DNA of 64,000 nt from Kappaphycus alvarezii (taxonomy: Eukaryota; Rhodophyta; Florideophyceae; Gigartinales; Solieriaceae). The stretch covers positions 1,488,001 to 1,552,000 of the forward strand of contig NADL03000737.1 in the NCBI GenBank assembly GCA_002205965.3, written 5' to 3'. The position numbers and the translations under genes were made by a program. Below the pieces are notes generated by a model that saw only the letters and a program-made list of their open reading frames with translations, was not told the origin of the DNA and did no database searches. This document shows positions 10,190 to 20,179 of the stretch, one piece after another. Every line of letters begins with the position of its first letter. Positions within the stretch are counted from its first letter, which is position 1.

Positions 10190-11400
10190 AAGCTAATATT
10201 CACGGACTGATCAAATTCCTCGATGGATTAGAAATGAGAAAGGTTGATCTTGAACACAGAAATTGGGTACGCAGGAATCAAAAGGCTTTTACATTGTGGA
10301 ATGGAAACTCTTCCGGCACACTAAAGCCGGTCCCCGACTAGTGGCCCTTTGAAAGAAAGAATGAAGATCTTGAGGACTTTCCATGATGAGCTAGGGCATT
10401 GGGATCTCGAAACAACCAAAAAATTCGTAACTGAGAGATTCTGGTGGCCCGGTATCCATAAGGACGTCTATAATTTCATGAAAAGCTGCGACAACTGCCA
10501 AAAATTCACTCCAATACGGAAGTATAAGACAACTCTAAGTTTTCCAGTTTCCGGTCTCTTTGAAACCTTCTCAATTGACTTTGCGGCCCGTTCAAGGAAA
10601 CCTCTTCCGGAAAAAAATGTCTCCTTATAGGGGTGGAACATCTTACTGGATGGCCAATAGCAGTTGCAGTTGAGGAGGCAAATGCTGAGGTGGTACTGAG
10701 ATTCATCGAAAAAGAAATAATTGAACTGTTTGGTCTTCCAAAAAGGATAATCTCGGATAACGCCCTTTGTTTTACTGAACTTCACTGCTTCGTTTTTTGG
10801 ACGAGAAAGGGATTCAGCTGAAGACCGTTCTCGCATACGCTCCTATGTCCAACGGGAAAGCTGAGAGGATGGTTGGAACCATTAAACGAGCAATATCGAA
10901 AACTATGTCGGAGAATGAAATCCAGTGGGAAGATGCCTTACCAAAAGTACTATACGGCTATCATCGAAGAAGAGGAAGAAATGGACGCTCACCATTCGAG
11001 CTAATGTACGGAAGGGCTCCTAGAATGTTACAGAGAGACATGGAAACAAATATTATCGATGAAGAGAGTAGGGAAGTTGAACTACTGGCCACCGAAGGCT
11101 GGAGATCACACCGCGCGCTAACACAGACAAGAAATAAGGATGCAGACCTGCAGTCAGAACCTTTTCAGTTGGCTCTAAAGTACTTGTAGTACATGGAAAA
11201 GCAATGCAGCAGGCTGTGAAGTGGCCGGCCTTCCAAACCAAGTACTTGAACCCTTGCATCGTCACGGAGGAAAGACACCCGCACTATCAGCTCTGTTCAA
11301 GCTCAGGGAAGAGATCAAGGAGGGCTATCCATGCACGTCGTCTGGTCCCTTATCATCAGAGGCCTGAAGAATTCCTTCTCACACAGGACTATGCGCAACC
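10190..11400 (+). pseudogene. Gypsy-1 integrase
   Basis: N-terminal zinc-binding HHCC (HDELGHWDLETTK...CDNCQKF) at about 10,385-10,505. The DDE core has Asp in FSIDFA (about 10,575), Asp in IISDNALCF (about 10,755) and Glu in NGKAERMVG (about 10,860). The C-terminal region ends in R.AIHARRLVPYHQRP (about 11,320-11,360), a usual end for Ty3 integrases. Frameshifts occur near 10,345, 10,590, 10,630, 10,790 and 11,100. The frame that closes integrase runs directly into extra domain A. Confidence 0.8.
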
Positions 11401-11429
11401 ACGGGGCATACTCATCTTTAACTATAGAA

Positions 11430-11895
11430 TGATTCCTATGGGAGGAAAAAGGGCCTGGGAATGGATCATCTCGATTACGCGGGACTACTACGAACTCCAC
11501 GTAATCATCCATTTCTACATTAATATATGCCTATGTTTCGTACGTTGAACGGACCATTGCTACCTGAAGAAGATTTCCGACTATTAATAAGAGTTCTATT
11601 TTCATTCCAAAACGGAAGGTTCACGGAAGCAGGTCCAGAGTTTGTGGAGGTAATATATCATTACTCTATAGGACGATATGGAATGGTAGCTGCTGGAGAC
11701 TTGTCGCAAACGTATCTGAATAATATCCGTCCAATTTACGTATTTCTCAAGAACAACCAAGACGTGCGACTGAGAGGTTACGCCTTACCCCCGGATATGG
11801 AGTACAGACTGGTCCCGTATCCTCTATGGGAACCTTACGTTTCTCCGCCACAAATTGGGAACGTTGAGGCGGCGAGGATCCTCCTGAAGCAGTGA
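11430..11895 (+). pseudogene. Post-integrase domain A (unknown, related to B)
   Basis: This follows integrase in the same frame up to YINICLCF; it then shifts by one base near 11,535 and continues as RTLNGPLLPEEDFRLLIRVLF... to a stop at 11,893-11,895. Order of conserved blocks: VI.(F)....ICLCF, L.GP, ED..L..RV.FS, PEF...IY, I.PIY, a late YPL.EPY. The same blocks recur in domain B downstream. It has no clear membrane anchor or signal peptide, so it does not look like an envelope protein. I recognise no family. It occupies the place where some Ty3 elements carry env or accessory genes. Confidence 0.6.
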
Positions 11896-12523
11896 TGATG
11901 ACCAGAGGAGGACCTTCGGGAGACAACAACCCGCCCAGAAGAGGTTCCGGTCGTCCCCCGAGAGGACCTCGTGCAGGTCCCAGTACGTCAGGAGCTGGTC
12001 GCGGCCATTCATCGGGACCGTCCACCACAACTTTATCTCTAGCTCTCCTTCACAACCATGCACAGCATACAGTCGGAAGAAGAAGATTATCTTTTTGGCT
12101 GCGCAATATCTCCGAGGATGAGAACAATGCGCAGGTCATTTCTTATTTCATGATAAGCATCTGTTTATGTTTTAGGGCGCTACATGGACCGCACTTATCT
12201 TACGAAGATTCGTTCTTGATGATGCGCGTCTTCTTTTCTTATCGGCATCCATTCCTCCGGCATCTTCCAGAAGAGTTTGCATATCACATATATTTTTCAC
12301 TGTTGGAAGATTCGGAAGAGTCACGGAAGAAGAATGTATTCAACCCCATCTCGATGTTATCAAACCAATATATGAGGCTATGCTACAAAGTGAGGTACCA
12401 GTAATGCGAACCTACTTTTTAGAGCATCATATTGGTAATCAGTTGCATCCATACCCGTTTGAGAGACCATATATTTTATCAAAAAGACAGCGAACACTAA
12501 CGGAAACAGAAGAAGAGCAGTGA
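11895..12523 (+). pseudogene. Post-integrase ORF B (unknown, paralog of A)
   Basis: ATGATGA overlaps the stop of A (TGATGATGA), which could allow termination-reinitiation. A Gly/Pro/Arg/Ser-rich leader (about 50 residues) precedes a domain with NISEDENNAQVISYF, ISICLCFRALHGPHL, MMRVFFSYRHPFLRHLPEEF and, after frameshifts near 12,300 and 12,400, a terminal HIGNQLHPYPF segment ending at the TGA at 12,521. Gypsy-2 carries a much closer copy of B (33,946-34,339) but not A. A and B clearly arose by duplication. Function unknown. Confidence 0.6.
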
Positions 12524-12542
12524 CGAGCCGGGACGTTCGTCT

Positions 12543-12556
12543 TGAGCGGGAGGGCG
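12543..12556 (+). other. Gypsy-1 polypurine tract
   Basis: GAGCGGGAGGGCG directly precedes the 3' LTR. An identical tract precedes the Gypsy-2 3' LTR at about 34,404-34,417. It is expected to prime plus-strand synthesis. Confidence 0.7.
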
Positions 12557-13274
12557 TGATGTGCGCAAATTCACACACGAAAAAATCTAGATGAGGACCA
12601 TAATTGTATACAGTATTGGAACTGGGAAGATATTTTTACAGTTTTTGAATTTGCAAGATACTTTTAATTTGGGTGAGTGTGGCAAATTCATCGGTTGATT
12701 TTTTATTTTAGGACACACTGTCATAGTGGATGTCAGTGCAGTTCTAGGTTGTGGGTGATACTACGAGTGACTCTGAAAGGTCTATGTAATGGCCACATCA
12801 ATTCCCACCCCTGGCCGATGGGTGGCTGGCATGGGTATGGCACCTAGATATTTACCTTGAGGAAATATCTTCTAATGGTCTCTCTGGTTCACACGATTCC
12901 GTGAATGCATTTTATGGTTATTAGTCTGTTTGTTTGAAGACTTTTAGGGTAGCCAAAGGTCTATATAAGCCGAGTAAACTGCTTCCTTTAGTGGAGGTCA
13001 AGCAAGTTGGCAGACAACTTCAGGTCAAGCTCCGATTAGTAGGAAGTTGAGAGTCAACTTCAGACCCAAGAAAACTTTTTCCTAAGCTGGTCGCAGAGCA
13101 TCAGTGGTAGACGCTGCCCCTTTTATACTTGCTTGTAGCCCTCTCAACTCTCTCCCATATACAATGCTTTTTATTTGTTCAACTATACCACGGTAGCACT
13201 TTTGTCGCTCGCAACACCTCCGTCTTGGGTAGTTGGTTCTAAGTATCTCTTCTCCCGACGATTTACCCCTATCA
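12557..13274 (+). repeat. Gypsy-1 3' LTR
   Basis: 718 bp. It differs from the 5' LTR by a few substitutions and compensating single-base indels (for example GATGGTGG to GATGGGTGG). TATA box at 12,962-12,969. The base after CCTATCA begins transporter intron sequence. Confidence 0.9.
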
Positions 13275-13920
13275 GAGTCTATAAATTAGAAGAGGCACTT
13301 ACATATTCCCATAGGAATGGCATGAATTGTCACTATAAACCGCAGGAGAATCGTATTTTGCGATATTATGCCTTGTGGTGAGAGTGCCATCATTGCATAC
13401 GGAACGCAGCCGAAAGAACAGAGTATGCGAATCTTGCCATGAATAGAGGTACTCCAGTTCGCACTTGATCCTACCTTATCAACCGTATGGGACCTTGCAT
13501 TGCCGAGAATGACACCAGCCATGAACATGACAGGGACCATAAGAATACTGAGAAGTGGCATAGAGGATGACCATATCCCATTAAGTGCGTTTGGAATGTG
13601 GGAAGCTTTTTCAACCGCTGAATTGAAGACACCAAGGGAATATACTGACCCGCAGATGAAAAGAAGAAGTGTATTAAGGCAGAAATTCTTGATATGGTCG
13701 TAATTAGGAACTCTTTGAGCAATCATTTCTCTGCAAGGGAATTGAAGTCAAACAATTAGGGGTGGTTCGAAAATGGCACAGGAACAGATAGTTCTTCAGC
13801 AAGAAATCGGCTGATAGAGGGTAAAGTTCTTTCTGCCGAGACAGTATATATACGAAATCGCACGTCTGCAGATAAATTACAAATACCTTCACCGAAAGAA
13901 TATCTACTGGCCTAATTTTT
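13275..13920 (-). pseudogene. MFS transporter paralog: exon 1 only
   Basis: 13,303-13,726 is an intact 424-nt exon 1 (start MIAQRVPNYDHIKNF), the same length as exon 1 of the gene at 37,849-38,272 and clearly its paralog. The 5' splice site GTAAGT follows, then 28 bases of intron that still match the other gene's intron. Then the Gypsy-1 LTR begins. The upstream flank to about 13,920 also matches the other gene's 5' flank, so a segment including the probable promoter was duplicated. The remaining exons are not found beyond the element. The fragment would encode about the first three membrane helices. Confidence 0.8.
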
Positions 13921-13949
13921 CCGAATACGACCTTTACCGCATGTCTATG

Positions 13950-14500
13950 CTACCGTCCGACAGATGAATTTTCATAACAGCATGGTAGAGGCTCGATCTT
14001 CTTCTTTTTTCTCTTGTAATGAAGCATTCAGCAACGTATTGCAATAGATAAAACCTTAATGCATGGTAGCTATTGGCCTTCTCGAATGCGCTATACTTTT
14101 TTCTGTTCTACACATGGCGCTGTGTACACCTGCAGGAAGTTCACACGCCAAACAGTACTGCCCTCCTCAATTTCAGCCTTGACCAACCGCACTCAAGACT
14201 GTAGTAGAAGCGTTGAGCAAACGGGACAGTATAGTTAACCAATCTCGGGGTAAATCATGATGTGAGCAGTATAGAAGAAACCGAGATAGCTAGTCTCGAG
14301 GCCGAAACTTCTTGAAGTACTCCTTTTCCTTCTACAAAAGTCATCTATCGCTGCTACAAGAACCATCTAGACACATTTAATTGCTTCAACACCATCCCAT
14401 AACCAACCATTGTTCTACCCCGCCTGTCCAGGCCTCGACATCAATATCGACACTTCGAGGGCTACCGGTCTTGAATCCTCTTCAGTGTTACGGTTGACAC
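13950..14500 (+). repeat. LINE-A 5' region
   Basis: No open frame. It aligns loosely with 40,985-41,560. Shared words include TTTCAGCCT.GACCA, CTCGAGGCCG and a block ending GGCGGTCTTGAAT / ACCGGTCTTGAAT. It is likely the untranslated leader or promoter of LINE-A. Confidence 0.5.
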
Positions 14501-14559
14501 GCCTACAGACGCCCCCAATCCCCCTCAGGCAGATAGGGCTGCTGTGACGCTCACCCCTG

Positions 14560-15130
14560 CCCTATAACGACAAGCCGTTCTGACTCCCAAACGCGCTTAA
14601 CGCATATGCCGCCTCCCTCCACTCGGCCTTCAGGGCCGCACTGCTCACAGGGACATTGTTGACACCCGACAAGCCCATAGGTACGCAGGATCAGTTGGAA
14701 ATGCCACCTCGGGTCTTTTCGGTGGAAACCGCAAGCTTTTTGAACGAGTTTCCGTTCCAAACGCGTCCCACATCCAAAAACCATCGCAGAATCCAGCCGC
14801 TATCTCTTCTAAAGGATTTCCCGATTTGTGCTTTATCGTAGAGACTACAGAACCCAACCAATGGTACGTCTGTACCGCTGATAGAGACCTAGCCTCACTC
14901 TCTGCTGACTATGACTCCTAAAGTACCTTTGCTTAACTCTCCGATAAATTCGACGCGCCCGGACGAGTTTTCTCCAATAACATCGATCTTGAAACTGAAC
15001 TGACATCTGAAGAACTTGAAAATTATTGGAAAGCGTTCCGCCCCGAGATCTGTCGACTTGAAAACGATAACTGCATATGGCATCATGCCAGATCCTTCGC
15101 TATTGCTCTTCTCTAAATTTTTATGAACAT
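14560..15130 (+). pseudogene. LINE-A ORF1-like unit 1
   Basis: Degenerate coding sequence homologous to the unit at 15,460-16,140. Aligned words include WYVCTADRDLASLSADYDS against YFYTCAAERDLTTVNAAYDS, and DLETELTSEELENYWKAFRPEICRLE against DLETDLSADDLVAVWQGLRSEIARLE. It contains in-frame stops. The family is not recognised; its position suggests a nucleic-acid-binding ORF1 or the start of a single long ORF. Confidence 0.5.
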
Positions 15131-15459
15131 ACACGTCAAGCTCTCCCTGATCTCAGGGTTGCCAATGCCGATCCTCTGCCTCCTCAATGACTCATGACCG
15201 GAAAGTTTAGACGCCGTGGAACCCAAATTGTTCGTCTGTTAGTACAAAAACACGTCTTAGTGCGAAACCGGCCCTTTCCGCATATTTCTGTTTCACAACT
15301 ATGTATCCTTGACCTCTCCTTTAAACCAATCGTCGTACCGTTTCTTTCAAAAAAGAAATTGCAGAGTCCATTCCTTTAAAAATCGATATTCGCTGCACTT
15401 TCCGAGCTCCCCTTCTTTCTGAACTCTCCGATAATGTTGCACAACCCTGCGGCCACAGC

Positions 15460-16140
15460 ACCGGCCCCGTATCTGCAAGCGGTCAAAGCCCCAGCGGCCC
15501 AAGCCTCTGTGCGGATCCATTCTATTCGCCGCCTTCCCCCCTCGGTCGTCAAGGCTTGACTGAGCATCGCGATCTCGACGACGCCCTCCTAGCCCGTTAG
15601 TTTGCAGGCACTGTTCCCAATGTCACCCGCGGCCTTTTCGGAGGTAATCAGAAGCGTTTCGTTCGCGTCTCTGTTCCGTCGACCTTCCAGGTCCACAACC
15701 CGTCCAGTTTCGTGCCGCCATCTCTGCCGGTGGGTTCCCTGGTTCTTCTTTGATCATCCAATCCGCCGATCCGAACTATTTCTATACCTGTGCGGCGGAG
15801 CGCGACTTAACGACCGTCAATGCAGCATACGACTCTTATCGCACCCTAGCGCAGCATTCCGACAATTTTGACACACCAACTCTTACCGTCTCCGACATAC
15901 TGGATCTAGAGACTGATCTCTCGGCTGATGATCTCGTTGCAGTATGGCAAGGTCTGCGTTCCGAAATCGCTCGCTTGGAAGATGACAAATGAAAATGGTC
16001 TCCTGCTCGATCCTTCGCTATGGCTCTTCGGGATATCGATACCAAAATACTTGCCAAACTGTCCGGCCTCCCTGGTTTCCCTGGAGCAGCCCCTCTGCCT
16101 CCCCACCAGCAGCGGCAAGTGCATTCAAACACCACCGTAC
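15460..16140 (+). pseudogene. LINE-A ORF1-like unit 2
   Basis: A better-preserved copy of the preceding unit. Open from 15,750 to 15,992, it encodes an acidic helical segment (DLETDLSADDLVAVWQ), then reads on past one stop as RSFAMALRDIDTKILAKLSG. Two tandem copies upstream of one ORF2 mean either an internal duplication or two LINE copies joined head to tail. Function unknown. Confidence 0.5.
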
Positions 16141-16149
16141 TCAGAATGC

Positions 16150-16660
16150 CCCTGTTGCAAAATAATTGGGATAGGTAGATCCAAAAAATAAATAGTTCCA
16201 ACTTGAATAAATAAATAAATGTCGCAATTGGACTTATAATGAATAATGAATAGAAAACCAAATTTAATGATATGTGATCGAGGGAAATATTTCGATGGCC
16301 CGAGGATGTAAAAAATATTTCTAACAACCTAGTACTACTTATACTCTACACAAGGGTACAATAATTTTGGTAGACATGATTCAGGCTCAGCAATAATTAT
16401 TCTCGTACAGTATTTTCCAGGTAAGCACTCATTCAGATAATAATTTGTTGGCAGGATGAATGCAATAATTATAGCCTGTATAATATAAAAACCCAACTGT
16501 AGGACATAAAAATTATTACACACTGAATTCAGCATAAAATAGGGCCAGTGTAAAATAGATAAAATTATTCCTTGATGATTCACAATAAATATAAATTGTG
16601 GGCCTCAATAAAAATATTGCTCAACAATTCAGCATCACTGTAGGACACTAGGATAGAGAC
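16150..16660. other. AT-rich insertion inside LINE-A
   Basis: About 500 bases, strongly AT-rich and dense in AATAATTAT-like words, between GC-rich LINE-A coding blocks. Its composition and lack of LINE similarity suggest a separate insertion. I could not define terminal repeats or a target duplication. Confidence 0.45.
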
Positions 16661-16699
16661 TAAAATATTTGGTCAATTTTCACACCTGTTCCGCCTCGA

Positions 16700-18907
16700 A
16701 CTGATGACTGGATTACGGTCGGTGCCCCAATGCCCAATCTCCCATCCCTCTGCTCCCTGCTACACCAGCCGACACCAACCCCTATGGTCTCCTTGAACAC
16801 ATTCCCGCCCCCGATGCTGACATGGATCCTGACGCGTGAATCTCCCAGCTGTGAATCAAGTTTCAGGACCATCCCAGTCACCACTCACATTCCGCTCCCC
16901 CTCTCCGCCCCTTTTCTCACCTTCATTCCTCGCCCAGTCCGAGCCGCGGCTTACGACTTATATTTCGCTGCGTTGTACCGCGTTATGTCTGCTCCCTCGC
17001 CAGAGCACAGGACTCAAGCCCTTCTGGAACTTCTTCCCATCCCGAAGTTGGTTTTCCGACACAACCGCCCCCGCGCTCTTGGCCGCCGCCGCCGGGAAAA
17101 TTGCTCCAGCCTTGTTGACCGCATCCGCATGGCCTCCAGCCGCCTCTATGATGACCTCTTCGACGAGGCCACCTTTTTGTTCATCTCCGCCCTCCCTCTC
17201 CGATTCCGTCCCCTCCCATCCTCGCATACAGGAGAAGTTCTCACCTTTCCGGAGCGCTTGGTACGCAGATGACGGTAACATTGTTCTTCCTCGGTCCCAA
17301 GCCGCCGCTGCCATCCGTTTCATCCAGCTTGAAGGAGGTCCACTAGGGTTCTAGCTCAACCTTGCCAAGACCCAAGTTTACGGCTTCCCCCCTTCCCACT
17401 CCCCTTTGGCACTTCTCTGCCCCTTTTCAACTACCCCTGGTTTCATCGTGCTGGGATCCCCGATTGGCTCGGACCCTTTTGTTTCCCAATTTTTCACAGG
17501 CCGCCAAAATGCAGTCGACCGCATTCTCCAATCCCTTCGAGACTTGGATGATCCTCAATATGGCTTTCCACTTACACCGCTTCTGCGCGAACGCCTCCAA
17601 GGTCATGCACCTGCTACGTACGCCTCCCTCCACTCAATCTGCGGTACTGGGGAAAACGTTTGGGTGTTTTACTGTTGGAAGATATTTCCGACCTATCCCA
17701 TGGTTTTCCAGACAACCGCAATCGACTCAAAAAGGGTATACCTACAGCGTAATGGGAAAGGATCTGCGGTACTCGCCGCTAGCTTCAATCAGAAGCAGAG
17801 GGAAGCGTTCCACCAATTGCAGCTGCCCTGCCCGGATCGACCCTGGCTCCAAGCCTCTCTCCCCTTCTCAATGGGCGGTCTAGGTCTCCTACAAACTTCA
17901 GACATTACCGAGGCTGCTTACGCAGCATCTGTAATTGATTCCTTTGGACTTATCTCCGACCTGCTCACTCTTTCCCAGGACCGCCACCTGGAAGAGATCC
18001 CTCGGTCCGCCATCTCGCGCTTATCCTCCCGCCACCTGCAGCTGTCTTCGTCGCTTACAGCTACGGCCCTTTTCGAGCGTCGTTCATCGCTGGTCCGCGG
18101 CGAAAGGCTCCAGTCTGCGATCACAACTGAACTCATGCTATCGAAGTCCGATAGGTTGTTCTCGTCCGCGGCAGCCCACGACCGAGCACGGCTCCTCTCC
18201 GTGCGCACGTCCTCCGCCTCGTCTGTTTTCTCCTCGCTTCCTCACCCCCACCGCGGTACGTACATGTCCTCTTCTACGTGGAAAGTCGCTCTGGCTCTCC
18301 GTCTCGGCATCGCGCTATTCCCTGGATCTACTCGCTGTCCGGTCTGCTCCCGCCGCTCGGCCGACATCGCACCCGTCTTAGATCCAAGTGGTCAACACTC
18401 GTTGACCTGCAAATACGAGGACGGAATGACTCGTCATCAAAATACCTCCGCAAAGTTCTTGCTCGCTACTGCAAGGAAGTTGGGATCGTCGCCCTCGTCG
18501 AGCATCCGCTCCTCTACCAGGTTCCCAACTCGTCTGGGCATTCGGAGTCCCCCGCACTACGAATGGACATTTACATACCCGCTGCATACGGGCTTCACAG
18601 TACCGATATCGCCGTCGACGTTACTGTTGCCCACCCCTCCGCACGCCGCCACATCTCGCCAAGTACGGTTACCGCAGGCGCTGTCGCAACACTCGCAGAG
18701 CGCGAGAAAAATCGTCATTACGGCACTTACTGCAACCAAAACGATATCCTCCTCTCCCCTATCGGGATTGATATCTACGGCGCCTTGGGCGACGACGGCA
18801 AGGCTTTTTTCCGCCGCCTTGCTTCCTCCGCTGCTTCCGTCGCGGTTCCTCCCCTCAACAGGAGCTCCGCGACTTCGTTACCCGTTTTGCAATTAGTCAC
18901 CAAGTAA
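16700..18907 (+). pseudogene. LINE-A ORF2: RT plus zinc finger plus restriction-like endonuclease
   Basis: N-terminal segment with LLELLPIPKLVFR (about 17,015-17,060), typical of RLE-type elements. Most of the RT palm is deleted; the frame resumes at WYADDGNIVLP (about 17,255), the catalytic YADD box. The RT thumb includes IVLGSPIGSDPFVSQFF and LRDLDDPQYGF. Then come CPVCSRRS...HSLTC (C-x2-C-x14-H-x4-C, about 18,335-18,410) and the endonuclease region with LRMDIYIP...DIAVDVTVAHP and EREKNRHY (about 18,555-18,720). This gives target-primed reverse transcription with a PD-(D/E)XK-like nuclease. It is broken by frameshifts near 17,350, 17,570 and 18,420 and by a 113-bp insertion at 17,649. Confidence 0.75.
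17637..17773 (+). mobile_element. 113-bp short element (SE) with 12-bp target duplication
   Basis: Comparison with LINE-A copy 2 (minus strand near 28,970) shows that 17,649-17,761 is an insertion. It is flanked by ATCTGCGGTACT at 17,637-17,648 and 17,762-17,773. The body starts GGGGAAAACGTTTGGGTG, contains TTACTGTTGGAAGATAT, and ends TAATGGGAAAGG, so both ends carry a GGG(G)AAAGG-like word in direct orientation. It has no ORF and no obvious tRNA-type A/B boxes. It disrupts the LINE frame. Confidence 0.75.
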
Positions 18908-19009
18908 TGCAGGCGCGACAGGTTTCCATCCGCCGCCCGCATCCGCAGTTAATTTATGAATACCCTCCGCACGCTTCTGTGCAACATTGTACAACCCATA
19001 AAGATTTAC

Positions 19010-19028
19010 GAAGAAGAAGAAGAAGAAT
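19010..19028 (+). repeat. (GAA)n tail at LINE-A 3' end
   Basis: GAAGAAGAAGAAGAA follows ATTTAC, the last bases shared with LINE-A copy 2. A microsatellite tail of this kind is typical of non-LTR integration. Confidence 0.6.
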
Positions 19029-19029
19029 A

Positions 19030-19530
19030 CTTTACCAATCAGGAAAGGGGGGCCTAGCGGCCCTCAATGGGAAAATCTATCCGAAAAGATTTACCACCAC
19101 CATCTGTTACTGTTAACGAACCCCACGTGCCCCACATTGGACGTACTGTACACTCCTGGCTGATTCCACAAGACACCCCCTAATGTGAACCGTTTCTGGT
19201 ACTTCCTGACATTATTTTTTAAAAATAACGACACCAATCGAATTTTACAGCCCTTAAACATAAGTGACACGCAAATTGGACTGCGTAATGGTGCACAGCA
19301 GGATTTATGAAACAATTCCTTAAAAGGGGTACGGGGGGAACTGGGACCTTTATTTAAAGATTTAATTGGGCCTGCTGCATGTAAACAAACACATCTCGGC
19401 AAGGGCCAGTACGGGAACATCGATGTGTGAGATTCTGGTAACGTCGAGCACATTTGAAGATTTTCCGCTAGCCGAAAAACTTATGCCAAGAATAAAGATT
19501 TGCGACCTAATACTCCCTCCGCAAAAAACT
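19030..19530. other. Unassigned spacer
   Basis: No recognised gene or repeat. A minus-strand open frame at 19,091-19,453 has no family features and looks like chance. Confidence 0.4.
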
Positions 19531-19539
19531 TCTCCTTCA

Positions 19540-20063
19540 TCGTTCCCATCCAACGCATGCACTTATCGAAGCAAACGCCCAACTCTCGTCTGACACCTGG
19601 CCAGGCCCGCACCTCGAGACCCAATACCGCCCCGCGACAGCTCATCCCAAATCTGTCCCTGCAACGTTGCTCGACCCCCCCGCCCTCCACGTCGTCCCGC
19701 TCTCGCTGCAGTAGTCGGTTTGGAAGAATGCGTCCTCTTGTCTGCCGTCGTGTCGTGTTTGATGACCGATGGTCATCGATTTTTATAACCCTCATGTGGT
19801 CAATAGTTACAACTGAGCCACCACAGACACACAAGTACCGGCAGTGGCCATGCCGGCAGCGTCGCAAATTCCAGTGGGCGCGCCGTCCCGCCCTTCCGCC
19901 GCGCCGTCCCGCCTCGTCTGCGCCCCCAATCTCCTCAGCAAGCCCCTTCCGTCTCGTCCTCGGCTAGCAGCCAGACCTCTTCCTCGGCCACCGGGTCGCA
20001 AACTCCTTCCAACACTGCCCCCTGCTGGCCGTGGGCTCAATCAAGTACATCAATGAATAAATA
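19540..20063 (+). pseudogene. GC-rich Ser/Pro-rich coding remnant
   Basis: GC-rich DNA with long open stretches in more than one frame. The most protein-like reading ends ...SSASSQTSSSATGSQTPS...MNK at a TAA near 20,061, overlapping an AATAAA-type signal (20,056-20,063). The composition is disordered and low-complexity. No family recognised; it could be the end of a host gene or of another transposon. Confidence 0.3.
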
Positions 20064-20179
20064 AAAAGAAGCCCCATTTATTGGTACTATTGCTGCGTAC
20101 CTCTCTGATTGGCAAGCTTGATTTGACTCGCAAGCCGGCGTTCTTTGAATGAACGAGGAATCAACTTGAAACCCTAGCG

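Larger units (their letters stand above)
5770..13274 (+). mobile_element. Gypsy-1, a Ty3-type LTR retrotransposon
   Basis: A complete but decayed Ty3/Gypsy element. Order: 5' LTR, primer-binding site, gag with two zinc knuckles, protease, RT (YIDD), RNase H, integrase (after RT, which defines Ty3 order), two extra related domains, polypurine tract, 3' LTR. Both LTRs are 718 bp, run TGATGTG...CCTATCA and differ at only a handful of positions. Coding regions nevertheless carry many frameshifts. No target-site duplication is seen (ACTGT left, GAGTC right), which argues for a recombined or misassembled flank. The right LTR lies in intron 1 of a transporter paralog. Confidence 0.9.
13950..19028 (+). 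mobile_element. LINE-A copy 1 (non-LTR element with RLE)
   Basis: A non-LTR retrotransposon of the kind with a C-terminal restriction-like endonuclease. The 5' region (13,950-14,500) matches 40,985-41,560. Then come two related coding units (14,560-15,130 and 15,460-16,140), an AT-rich insertion (16,150-16,660), and a decayed ORF2 (16,700-18,907). The 3' UTR shares its end, CCCATAAAGATTTAC, with the minus-strand copy at 27,675, and here finishes in (GAA)5. It has no LTRs. Confidence 0.75.

Noticed and set aside
11204-12523. Envelope gene in the post-integrase position
   Set aside because: Neither A nor B shows a signal peptide, a membrane anchor or a cleavage site.
17406-17640. Taking the long plus frame 17,406-18,896 as one intact LINE protein
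   Set aside because: LINE-A copy 2 shows that the frame changes near 17,570 and that a 113-bp insertion at 17,649 brings it back by accident.
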